Position numbers and translations under genes: made by a program. DNA of 47,847 bases from Phaeodactylibacter sp. (lineage in GTDB: Bacteria > Bacteroidota > Bacteroidia > Chitinophagales > Saprospiraceae), in the NCBI RefSeq assembly GCF_022763345.1, contig NZ_JALEGS010000075.1, forward strand, positions 1 through 47,847. Reading direction: 5' to 3'. The notes under the pieces were generated by a model. It made no database searches and was not told the origin of the DNA. It saw nothing but the letters and a program-made list of their open reading frames with translations. Below are positions 26,642 to 34,627 of this stretch, piece by piece; positions within the stretch are counted from its first letter, which is position 1; the number at the start of each line of letters is the position of its first letter.

Positions 26642-27075
26642 AGCCAGTTATTTTACTGAAGCAGCATGTGCATTCAGTGTAAAAGTAGAAAGGGAAAGGG
26701 TAAGGATCAAAATGTACTAAATCCTGGAAAAAGCAGTATCGTTTTAAATTGTTGATTATAAGTTTTTTATGTCTTTAAGGCTCTGTTTTTTCTGCAAGAA
26801 TGGCGCTAAAATCCGGTTGATAAACCAACAGGATAAGCTGACTTTTACACCATGCTACTGAAGTTCAGTGCACTAAGAAACTAAACTCGCATAATGTTTC
26901 ACTCTCAGAGTGGAAGCCTTTTTGTGCTGGTGGGCCTGTGGCAACATAGGCTCACCTTCATATGCGAACAAAAAACCAAATGAATGAATAGCAACCGTCT
27001 GCCCTTCATCTGAATCCCCCAATCTCTAAACAGAGTTAGATGAGGCTGGCAGGATCACCCAAAAAAGAAAAGGCC
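26642..27075. other. Intergenic stretch with two hairpins
   Basis: No gene is supported. CACTCT/AGAGTG (26900-26912) forms a short stem followed by TTTTT at 26919-26923. GGTGGGCCT (26929-26937) pairs with AGGCTCACC (26948-26956) with one G-T pair. The stretch must contain divergent promoters for the genes on both sides. Confidence 0.4.
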
Positions 27076-27375
27076 ATGGCTCAAGAAGTTAGAAAACAAG
27101 TTGTTGATGTTTTTACCCAAAAACTGCAGCGTAATTTTAGACTATACTGTCAAGAGCAATCATTACCATCGGATTTAGAGCAATTTACGACCTACCTTAT
27201 TGATCACGGTATCGTTGACAAACATACGATTCGCCACTACGCCATTCTCGAAGTCTTCAAAGAGCTCTACCCGGCAAATGAACACAAAAAAACACAAACG
27301 GTGGAGCAGCTGGCCCGGCGGTTCAATGTGTCTGTCAGAAGTATTTGGAATGTGCTGCAGAAGCGTCGGTTGTAA
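27076..27375 (+). CDS. Small protein with C-terminal helix-turn-helix
   Basis: A 99-residue protein from the ATG at 27076 (the frame is open 36 bases further up). It is helical throughout. The last about 30 residues (TQTVEQLARRFNVSVRSIWN) read as a helix-turn-helix similar to recombinase or sigma-factor-type winged helices, suggesting DNA binding. It precedes the nucleosidase gene by 68 bases on the same strand and could be its regulator. I do not recognise a named family. Confidence 0.55.
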   Translation: MAQEVRKQVVDVFTQKLQRNFRLYCQEQSLPSDLEQFTTYLIDHGIVDKHTIRHYAILEVFKELYPANEHKKTQTVEQLARRFNVSVRSIWNVLQKRRL

Positions 27376-27443
27376 TAGGCCATTGTCGAATTGTCAATTA
27401 ATTTTATCGTTTTGAAGTAATTTAACTTATATTTGGTTCTGAT

Positions 27444-28583
27444 ATGCATCTGCCTGCTAAAGTTATAATCTTGACCCCAATCGCGTTAGAATATTCAGCT
27501 ATGCGCGATATGCTCAGTTCAGTCGAATCTTTCGAACTGGGGAGTTATGCATGTGTGAAAGGCAAGGTAGTGCAAGAGTCCGGGTCACTTAGTGTCTTAC
27601 TTGTAGAGACGGGTTCCGGTAACCAACAAGTGGGCTTTGCGGCTCTTAAAGCGATGCAGGTTTACAAAGCAAATGCGGTCATTCTTACAGGAATTGCCGG
27701 AGGCGTTAAGGATGCCGGGCTGGGTGATATTGTAGTGGGGACCCGTGCATATGGGTACGAGTCAGGTAAGGAAACTGCAACGGGTACCTTAAGCCGGCCC
27801 TCCGTATTTCATTACAGTTCCGCCCTTCAGCTTCAGTGTAAAAAGGTAGCAGAAGCCGGGCAATGGAAGCGAAGTAGCGAAACAGCGGACAACTCAATGG
27901 TGCATTTTGGGCCTATCGCTTCCGGCGAGAAAGTGGTAGCAACCACAGAGAGCCCTGTGTACCAATCCATAAAGCAATATTACAATGACACCCTGGCCTT
28001 AGAAATGGAATCCATAGGTTTTGCGCGGGCTTTGCACGATTTCAAGGAGGTAGAATGCATCAACATCCGTGGGATATCAGATTTACTCGACGGCAAAACG
28101 TCGGGCCACGATAAAACCTATCAACCCATTGCCGCCAAAAATGCGGCTGCTTTTGTTTTTGAACTCCTGAAACAAATCGACCTAAAACCCATACCACATA
28201 TGGACCCAAAAGAAATCGGGCAAGCCCTTGCCCAGAGGCTCCTGCCTTACCTGTCAGCAAAAGATTTACCAACTGGTCAACTTCCGCTTTCACCTAATGC
28301 CCCAGCTGTCATCCGGCAGCTATGGGGTAGCGTATGGCCTCTCCTCCAAGCCGACCTGGAGTTCATTGAGGACGAAGATAGCCTGAAACAATCCCTTACC
28401 AAAGAGGTCGGCAAAGCCACCAAAAAAGATGAAGGCCTTAAAGCTGAACTCGAAGCCCTACTGGCTAAGCTCCGGGAGGCCGATGCTGATAATAAGGGCG
28501 GTGTCTCTATTCAAAACAGCAAGAATGTGGTGCAGGGCAGTACGATCAGGGTGGGCGGTGATTTTCGGTTGGGGGATGGGTGA
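27444..28583 (+). CDS. Nucleoside phosphorylase-type protein (PNP_UDP_1) with C-terminal signalling motif
   Basis: A 379-residue protein in three parts. Residues 1 to about 245 are a PNP/MTA-SAH nucleosidase fold: VIILTPIALEYSAM, ILTGIAGGVKDAGLGDIVVG, the substrate motif LEMESIGFARAL and the catalytic aspartate in RGISDLLDG. Residues about 255-350 are a helical linker with IRQLWGSVWPLLQADLEFI and ELEALLAKLREAD, like helical adaptors of conflict-system proteins. The last 25 residues carry NSKNVVQGSTI and FRLGD, matching the N-terminal motif of the EAD11-like protein at 23485. In immune systems such as Detocs, PNP-type effectors degrade ATP. That role is inferred here; a metabolic nucleosidase would not need the tail. 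Confidence 0.75.
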   Translation: MHLPAKVIILTPIALEYSAMRDMLSSVESFELGSYACVKGKVVQESGSLSVLLVETGSGNQQVGFAALKAMQVYKANAVILTGIAGGVKDAGLGDIVVGTRAYGYESGKETATGTLSRPSVFHYSSALQLQCKKVAEAGQWKRSSETADNSMVHFGPIASGEKVVATTESPVYQSIKQYYNDTLALEMESIGFARALHDFKEVECINIRGISDLLDGKTSGHDKTYQPIAAKNAAAFVFELLKQIDLKPIPHMDPKEIGQALAQRLLPYLSAKDLPTGQLPLSPNAPAVIRQLWGSVWPLLQADLEFIEDEDSLKQSLTKEVGKATKKDEGLKAELEALLAKLREADADNKGGVSIQNSKNVVQGSTIRVGGDFRLGDG

Positions 28584-28697
28584 GCATAAACTTGTAAACG
28601 CTATTTTTGATTTGCAATTTTCAGCATAGCAAAATGTGCGTTGCAATAGCCAGCTTAGCTTTAGACACTTGCTTTCATTGACCTAAACCCTATTCTC

Positions 28698-29558
28698 ATG
28701 ACAAATAAACGAGGTCGGCATTCTCAAAAAAATAAAGTGGAGAACTCTCATGTGTCAGCAGGTGAACGCGTACACATAGGGGATCAAATAGTGAATAATT
28801 ATAGTGGATCTAATCCCAGAAACGGAGGTAAATCAGGACTGAAGGTAACGCTCATTAGTCTGACGCTGTTGTCAGTGACGATTTTTAGTCTTTCTTTTTC
28901 AAATAACGAGTTCGTATTTCTTCAAGTCTTATTTGGAGAAAAGTCGGAGCAAATAATTAACAAACCTGCTTCTATACCACCGAATGAAGAGGAAGGTGGA
29001 AATGAAGAAGATCAACCTAAAGAAGAAGATCCATCTGGAAATGATGAACCTCTAGATGAACCGCCTACTGTAAAGCCCAAGCTGTCCATCGCCGATTACG
29101 CTAATATTAGTCTAAGTATTAAAACGGCATTTTGGGGCAGTCGCTCTGCCCAATTGCCCGCATTCCAGAAAGCAGTAGAAGAACAATTCGTGCGCCAGGA
29201 TATCTCAGTTTCGAATCGATATTTCAAACCTGCCTTTGAAAATAAATTCGGCAGAGATTTGGAAAGGCTGGATGTGGGGAGTCTTCAGGACATCGGATTG
29301 TCGAAACATCTTAACTGTATTTGTGAGATAAGGGAAAGCATTAAATATGAGCCTAACGAAATTGAAGGTATGCACATGGTAACTGCCAGGGGAAGGGTAA
29401 GTGTTCTCCTGCTTAACCTCACGGAAGGGCGGCTGAGGCAGTATACTTTCACTGAGAATGGTGCGGGCATTTCTGAACCTTCAGCACTGGAAAGCCTCGA
29501 GGAACACTTACTGAAATCGCCAAAATTAGCAGAAATATCAGTTCAAAAATGCCAATAA
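28698..29558 (+). CDS. Single-pass membrane protein with N-terminal (H)IGD motif and periplasmic domain
   Basis: A 286-residue protein without signal peptide. Residues 12-35 (VENSHVSAGERVHIGDQIV) hold a variant of the motif shared with two other island proteins. One hydrophobic helix follows at about 48-70 (LKVTLISLTLLSVTIFSLSF). After it comes an acidic, Pro-rich linker and a globular domain from about 130 (ADYANISLSIKTAFWGSRSA, ECLNC-like HLNCICEIRES, GRVSVLLLNLTEGRL). The basic N-terminus (KRGRHSQKNK) predicts cytoplasmic motif and periplasmic domain. The next gene begins 6 bases downstream. It is the natural candidate for a sensor that spans the inner membrane. No named family recognised. 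Confidence 0.6.
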   Translation: MTNKRGRHSQKNKVENSHVSAGERVHIGDQIVNNYSGSNPRNGGKSGLKVTLISLTLLSVTIFSLSFSNNEFVFLQVLFGEKSEQIINKPASIPPNEEEGGNEEDQPKEEDPSGNDEPLDEPPTVKPKLSIADYANISLSIKTAFWGSRSAQLPAFQKAVEEQFVRQDISVSNRYFKPAFENKFGRDLERLDVGSLQDIGLSKHLNCICEIRESIKYEPNEIEGMHMVTARGRVSVLLLNLTEGRLRQYTFTENGAGISEPSALESLEEHLLKSPKLAEISVQKCQ

Positions 29559-29564
29559 CATCAT

Positions 29565-30494
29565 ATGAGAAAATACTCGTTTTTACTAATCATTGCCCTG
29601 TCGTATGGTAGCCTGTTCGGGCAGAGCATCACTGACAGAGAACTCAATGAACTAGCTACAAAACTCGTCGACAAGGTAAACAATGAATTAAACAATCAAA
29701 ATATTGCCATTGCCGACTTTGTCGATATCAACGATGAACCATCTGATCTAGGGCGGTACATTGCCGAAGAACTGAGCTTTAACTTGGTTGACCGAACGAC
29801 TAAGTTTAAAGTAATAGATCGTACTCACTTCCGGAGATTAATGAAAGAAGCAGGCCTGGGAGACAAGGGCATGGTAGACCCTGCTTCTGTTCAAAAGCTT
29901 GGTCGTCTTGAAGGTATTACCGCGATTCTATATGGTAAATTAATACCAACCAGCAACACCATCAAGGTCTATGTAAAAGTGGTTCATCTGGAAGGTCAGG
30001 TTAATGAAGCTACCGTCCGGGGAACCATCACTCGTACACCCACAATTGATAATTTTCTCGGTAGTGGAAGTTCCGAACCGGAAAAAAGCGCCGCAAGCCA
30101 ACAGGGAACGACTCACAGGAGCTCCCAAAGCTTTGTCAATGAAAATATAGAAGTTAAAGTGCTGCAGTGTACCAGGCGGGGGAATACTGTCGACTGCGAA
30201 ATAGAATTTTTAAGCAAAGGGCGCAACGACAACCTTGTCCTAAGAACGAGTCAAAGCCGGTTGGTAGACGCCAATTGGAATAGTTACCCTGCTTCACGTG
30301 TGATTATGAACGGAAGACAGAGCTCACAGCAGCTAAACCAACCCCTTGCCGCCAATCAGCCCAAACGTGGTATTATAAGCTTTGGTAATGTACCTGCTTC
30401 ACTCTCAAATGCTCAGCTTCTGGAAGTCAATTGTACGTCATTGGCGGCCTTCACCTTTACTGCCCAATTTGAGCACATCATTTTAAAACAATAA
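29565..30494 (+). CDS. Secreted FlgO/CsgG-like protein
   Basis: A 309-residue exported protein. A signal peptide (MRKYSFLLIIALSYGSLFGQ) precedes an N-terminal domain of the FlgO/CsgG type: IAIADFVDINDEPSDLGRYIAEEL, KFKVIDRTHFRRLMKE, QKLGRLEGITAILYGKL. These are the usual ADF, RYI-EEL and V-DR motifs of this family of outer-membrane-associated periplasmic proteins. The C-terminal part (VKVLQCTRRGNTVDCEIEFL, ISFGNV) looks like an immunoglobulin-type beta-sandwich and is shared with the next gene. There is no lipobox cysteine. It belongs to an operon with the membrane protein upstream and its own paralogue downstream. Confidence 0.7.
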   Translation: MRKYSFLLIIALSYGSLFGQSITDRELNELATKLVDKVNNELNNQNIAIADFVDINDEPSDLGRYIAEELSFNLVDRTTKFKVIDRTHFRRLMKEAGLGDKGMVDPASVQKLGRLEGITAILYGKLIPTSNTIKVYVKVVHLEGQVNEATVRGTITRTPTIDNFLGSGSSEPEKSAASQQGTTHRSSQSFVNENIEVKVLQCTRRGNTVDCEIEFLSKGRNDNLVLRTSQSRLVDANWNSYPASRVIMNGRQSSQQLNQPLAANQPKRGIISFGNVPASLSNAQLLEVNCTSLAAFTFTAQFEHIILKQ

Positions 30495-30504
30495 ACAATT
30501 GTTT

Positions 30505-31551
30505 ATGAAACCCTTCAACCTACTTTTGATAATAGCGTTTATGCTACCTACACTCGCCTTTGCACAGTCTACAGATCGGGAAATAGACAAAATTGCAGGT
30601 CAGCTAGTGAGTGCCCTAAATAACAATCGAAAAGTAAAAGCAGTAGGCGTTGCCAACTTTACCTATCGCGGAAATGCCCAAACGGCCATCGGCCGCTATT
30701 TGGCTAACGAGCTGACACTTGGTATGTCTATGCGTGGCCCACAATTTGATCTTATTCCAAGGGAAGTAGTTGCCGATAGGCTCTACGGTAGCCGTGACGC
30801 TGCAAGGCCTGATTTGGGTGCTATTGGAGGGAGCGCAAAAGAAGCAATATTAAAAGAAGACCACGAAACCGAAACGGATCAGCAAGGAGACATCCTAGAT
30901 GCTGGAAAAATTGTACTTCAAGAGCTTGTCAAGCTCAAAGGCAATGGTTGGAAAAATAGCGATGCTCTGGTATCTGGAGTAATTGAGGATAAGGGAGATG
31001 AAATCCGCCTAATAATAACAGTGAACCTAAGAGAATCTGTAATTGGAGGAGCGCGCGGTAACTTCATCAAAACTCCGGATATACGGGATAAGATGGAAGA
31101 GCAAGTAGTAGTTGCTACAACCACCTATCCGAAAGGCCCGGTATCTACAAGCGTTCAACCCCCCGCGTCTGGTTCAGCAAATGTTGAACCCTTTAGGCTG
31201 GAAAATATGGTTTTCGAAGTGACGGGCTGTCATCAAAGTGCGCGTACTATAGAGTGTAACCTGAATATTGTTTCTGATAAGGACACTGAGCTTCAAACTT
31301 ATTGCACTAATTCTAGGGTGATTGATGCTAGCAATTCTCATGAGTTCCATGCTATTGAAGTAAGATTGGCGGACGTATCCAGCACGAATTATGCTAGAAA
31401 ATCAATGGTGTCAAATATTCCTATACAAGGATTAATTCGATTTGGTAATGTAGACCAAAAGGTGGTTACTATCGCCAAAATGGAAATCCAGTTCCATACA
31501 AAGCCGACTTATTATGCTACTGCTACACTTTATAATGTACCAGTTAGATAG
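30505..31551 (+). CDS. Secreted FlgO/CsgG-like protein, paralogue of the preceding gene
   Basis: A 348-residue protein from the ATG at 30505 (an in-frame TTG lies two codons upstream), with a signal peptide (MKPFNLLLIIAFMLPTLAFAQ). It repeats the layout of its neighbour: an N-terminal FlgO-like domain (VGVANFTYRGNAQTAIGRYLANEL, QFDLIPREVVADRL) and a C-terminal beta-sandwich (FEVTGCHQSARTIECNLNI, LIRFGNV). An insertion of about 40 acidic residues follows the first motif pair. It starts 10 bases after the upstream stop. Local duplication followed by divergence is the simplest origin, and two related periplasmic partners may form a complex with the membrane protein. Confidence 0.7.
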   Translation: MKPFNLLLIIAFMLPTLAFAQSTDREIDKIAGQLVSALNNNRKVKAVGVANFTYRGNAQTAIGRYLANELTLGMSMRGPQFDLIPREVVADRLYGSRDAARPDLGAIGGSAKEAILKEDHETETDQQGDILDAGKIVLQELVKLKGNGWKNSDALVSGVIEDKGDEIRLIITVNLRESVIGGARGNFIKTPDIRDKMEEQVVVATTTYPKGPVSTSVQPPASGSANVEPFRLENMVFEVTGCHQSARTIECNLNIVSDKDTELQTYCTNSRVIDASNSHEFHAIEVRLADVSSTNYARKSMVSNIPIQGLIRFGNVDQKVVTIAKMEIQFHTKPTYYATATLYNVPVR

Positions 31552-31556
31552 GTGGA

Positions 31557-31598
31557 AATTAATTGGCGCGACAAATTTTCTTGCCGCGCCAATTGATT
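31557..31598. terminator. Bidirectional terminator
   Basis: AATTGGCGCG (31561-31570) and CGCGCCAATT (31585-31594) are a perfect 10-base stem, extended by weaker pairs, between convergent genes. T-rich tracts follow on the plus strand and A-rich bases precede it. Confidence 0.7.
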
Positions 31599-31613
31599 AT
31601 TTTCACTGTGGTC

Positions 31614-34238
31614 CTACTTCACCACCACCTTCTCCACATAAACCCGCTCGCCCTGCCGGACCTCCAAAAGCACTGTACCTTTAGGCAGGCTGCCCAAGTC
31701 CAGCGTCTCATCCGCATGCCCGTCAAATCCCGGGAGCTGACGGTTTAGGAGCTCCTGCCCGCTCAGGCTGTGGATACGGAGCGTGGTGGGCACCGCTTCG
31801 CCCTTGAAACGTACTCTAAGCTCTCCGCTCGTTGGGTTGGGGGAGACCCTGAACCGCTGCAACTGCAAGGGCTTAGGCGTATTGGATTTCAGCTGATCAT
31901 TTGTGCCTTCTTTGGTGAAAATCTCCACGACGCCATTGGCACCATCCTGACCGTACTTTTCGATAGCGGCCTCTCCTTTGAGGACATTGATCCGGTCAAT
32001 GTTTTCGGGCTTGATGTCAAACTTGCTTTCAATGTCTTTGACGCCAGGATAGGCTTTGCCGTCCAGTACGATCAATGCCGCCGGGCCATCGGGGCCGCTC
32101 AGGCGAACAGACTTGTCCTCTTTTGGATAACCAATCACCCTTAGCGCATCTTTAGGAATTTCTTCTTCTTCCTCGTTTTCCAGGTCGGGCAGGCGGAAGG
32201 CTACGGGCAGGTTGAATTCAACAGCTACCTTTTTGCCGCCCTGCTCACCGGGGATCCAGGTGATTTCCTCCTGCATCAGCCGGGCAATACGGCGTACCTC
32301 TTCATCCAACACCGGAGCAACGGAGCGTACTATGCTGTATTCCCGAACCTCGCCGGTGGGTGCGATGATCAGCCTGACAACAACAACGCCTTCCGTGCCG
32401 GCTTTCCGGGCTTCAGCCGGGTATTTGATGTTTTGGTAAACGAATTCCAACAATCGCTTTTGTGCACACTTTTCTCTTGCCTGTGGTTCTTCCAGCTCTT
32501 CACAACCGGGAAAACGCGGCATTTGCTCCGCTACTTTGAAGGCCTCCCCGTCAGCCGGAGCAACTTCCTGTACTTCTTCGGCTTTGTCCTCCAGTTTAAA
32601 GCGGATGGGAAGCTGAAGGGCAACGTTCACCTTACGCCCACGCTGCACGCCCGGCACCCAGGTGATTTCCTGCTGCATCTGCTGAGCGACGCGCAGGACC
32701 TCGGCATCAAGCGCCTCATTGACCGGGCGGCTGATGCTGTAATCCTTGATGGCACCATCCTTGTCAATGACCAGCTTAAGCACTGGCATGCCCTCTATGC
32801 CGGCTTCTTTTGCGGCTTTGGGGTAGACCAGGTTTTCATAAATATAAAGCATGAGTTCCTGATTAGCGCAGGCCTGCCGCTCTTCTGCATTGGCAATGTC
32901 CTCACAGCCCGGGAAGCGGGGCATCTCTTCCACAACCTGGAAAACCTCGTCGCCACCATCGGCTGCCGGCAGCTTGAATTTGAAGGGCAAGGTCATTTTT
33001 GCTGCTACCGGCTGTCCGCTTTCATCCGTTGCCGGTACCCACTCGGGCAGTTGGCGAACGACAGCCACCGCTGCCTGATCAAGCGCCTCTCCGGCACTTT
33101 TAAGGACTTTGATGTCCTCAACTGCTCCGCTTTTGCTCACCGTAAATTCGACTACCGCCATACCTTCCTGCCCGGCCGCTTTAGCCGCTTCGGGGTACTT
33201 TAGTTTTTGCTGTATGAACGCCATCAGCTTTTCAGTGGTGCATTTCTGTTGGGCAGCCTCCGGTTCCAGGGTTTCGCAACCTTTGAAGACCGGTTGGGGG
33301 CCTTCCCCGTCATAGCTCGCTGATTTGGCCGGGCCTGCCGGGTTGGCGGGCAAGGTAAAGGCAAATGCCAGGGCGGCCAGCAACGGCAGCGTCAGCGCAT
33401 ACCGCAGTAGTTGATGTCGGTGTGATTTCTTCTTCGTCATCATTAGAATCCGTTTTTTTAATTGTACGTGTGAAAAATGGTTAGCTAAAGCAATCGCTTG
33501 TCCGGATTGCGATTGCCGGATCAACAAATGGCCGTATGTTGTTTTCTTGGAGTGGTGCAGCACGGCTTCGTCAGCCAGGTATTCGTGCACCGTACGCAGA
33601 GAGCGGGTATATAAATAAATGAGTGGATTGAACCAGAACAGCACGCCCAGGGTTTCAGCAATCAGAATGTCAAGGCTGTGCCAGCCATCCATGTGAGCTT
33701 GTTCATGCCGGATGATTTTTGCAGCATCGGCCTTGGGGTAGGGGAGTGCCTGGCTCCAAAAGAGCAACCGGAAAAAGGAAAATGGGGTGTGCAGAGTAGG
33801 GGTGCTGACCAGGGTATACGCCTGTCGTTTGTGTTGCTCACTTTTCAGGTACAGCGCATAAATCTGCCACATGCCATAAAGCAGCCGAATGCCTGCTACC
33901 GCCACCCCAATCCAATAGATCAGAAGCAAAACAGACCGCCAGGTGAGTACTGGAGCATTGCTTTCCGGGGAGGCTATTTCCGGTGTGGCAGTCACCACCA
34001 CCTCCAGTTGCTGTACCCCAATGGTGATAGGCTGCATGTAGTAAGCCGCTTGCAAAGCTACGGCAGAGGGGGCTTCGGGCACCGGCCATTCCAGCGTCGG
34101 TAGGGCCAGGCTAATGATCAGGGTGAGCATAAGGTACGCCCGGTTCCAGCTGAAGAAGGTGGTCCGGCTAAGCAACAGTGCATAGAGCAGGAAAAAAATG
34201 CCCCAGCAAGCGCTGACTTGTAGGATGTAGGATAGCAT
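31614..34238 (-). CDS. M56 (BlaR1-type) peptidase fused to three TonB domains, a plug-like segment and a T9SS sorting domain
   Basis: An 874-residue protein. Residues 1 to about 300 are an M56 integral-membrane metallopeptidase with several membrane helices and the zinc motif HEQAH (H178, E179, H182) followed by HEYLADEAV. Instead of a penicillin-binding sensor it has three TonB C-terminal domains at about 330-420, 435-545 and 560-675, each with a YP-A-K/R-AG-EG motif. At about 690-770 there is a segment like the plug of TonB receptors (ALIVLDGKAYPGVKDIE, INVLKGEAAIEKYG). The last about 85 residues are T9SS type A sorting-like (FRVSPNPTSGELRVRF, ending VEKVVVK). It follows BlaI by 11 bases. 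It likely cleaves BlaI on a signal; the mixture of inner-membrane and export signals is odd. Confidence 0.88.
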   Translation of the reverse strand: MLSYILQVSACWGIFFLLYALLLSRTTFFSWNRAYLMLTLIISLALPTLEWPVPEAPSAVALQAAYYMQPITIGVQQLEVVVTATPEIASPESNAPVLTWRSVLLLIYWIGVAVAGIRLLYGMWQIYALYLKSEQHKRQAYTLVSTPTLHTPFSFFRLLFWSQALPYPKADAAKIIRHEQAHMDGWHSLDILIAETLGVLFWFNPLIYLYTRSLRTVHEYLADEAVLHHSKKTTYGHLLIRQSQSGQAIALANHFSHVQLKKRILMMTKKKSHRHQLLRYALTLPLLAALAFAFTLPANPAGPAKSASYDGEGPQPVFKGCETLEPEAAQQKCTTEKLMAFIQQKLKYPEAAKAAGQEGMAVVEFTVSKSGAVEDIKVLKSAGEALDQAAVAVVRQLPEWVPATDESGQPVAAKMTLPFKFKLPAADGGDEVFQVVEEMPRFPGCEDIANAEERQACANQELMLYIYENLVYPKAAKEAGIEGMPVLKLVIDKDGAIKDYSISRPVNEALDAEVLRVAQQMQQEITWVPGVQRGRKVNVALQLPIRFKLEDKAEEVQEVAPADGEAFKVAEQMPRFPGCEELEEPQAREKCAQKRLLEFVYQNIKYPAEARKAGTEGVVVVRLIIAPTGEVREYSIVRSVAPVLDEEVRRIARLMQEEITWIPGEQGGKKVAVEFNLPVAFRLPDLENEEEEEIPKDALRVIGYPKEDKSVRLSGPDGPAALIVLDGKAYPGVKDIESKFDIKPENIDRINVLKGEAAIEKYGQDGANGVVEIFTKEGTNDQLKSNTPKPLQLQRFRVSPNPTSGELRVRFKGEAVPTTLRIHSLSGQELLNRQLPGFDGHADETLDLGSLPKGTVLLEVRQGERVYVEKVVVK

Positions 34239-34249
34239 GATCGTTCGGT

Positions 34250-34621
34250 TTATTCTTCTTCAAGTTTGCCCATCAGGTCATTGAGCTCCCGGAGGCTAAG
34301 GTCTTCCTCCTGCACCAGGAAGGAGACGAGGCGGTTCATGGAGCCTCCGAAGTAATCTTGTACCAGAGTACGTACGGACTGCCGGCTGTATTCGTCCTTG
34401 GTGACTTTGGGCTCGTACACGAAGGTCCGGCCATAAGCCGTGTGTTTCAGAAAGTCTTTCTTGTCGTCCAGTATGCGGACCATCGTGGACACGGTGCTGT
34501 GGGGCGGCTTTTCCAGCCCCATTTCTTCCACCATGTAGTTGCGGATGTCGCTCACCGTGCAAGGCGCAATCTCCCAGATGATCTGCATAATCTCTTCCTC
34601 CGCTTTCGTTAATTTCTTCAT
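34250..34621 (-). CDS. BlaI/MecI/CopY family transcriptional repressor
   Basis: A 123-residue winged-helix repressor (LTKAEEEIMQIIWEIAPCTVSDIRNY, PPHSTVSTMVRILDDKKDF, then a C-terminal dimerisation helix region). Members bind inverted repeats as dimers and are inactivated by cleavage by an M56 peptidase. Here that peptidase is encoded 11 bases downstream and a TPR protein 6 bases upstream, giving one operon. The expected operator lies before the TPR gene. Confidence 0.92.
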   Translation of the reverse strand: MKKLTKAEEEIMQIIWEIAPCTVSDIRNYMVEEMGLEKPPHSTVSTMVRILDDKKDFLKHTAYGRTFVYEPKVTKDEYSRQSVRTLVQDYFGGSMNRLVSFLVQEEDLSLRELNDLMGKLEEE

Positions 34622-34627
34622 TGTGCG

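Noticed and set aside
32433..33203. Long plus-strand open frame (256 codons) opposite the M56 fusion gene
   Set aside because: It mirrors the repetitive, GC-biased TonB repeats on the other strand, and its translation shows no domain.
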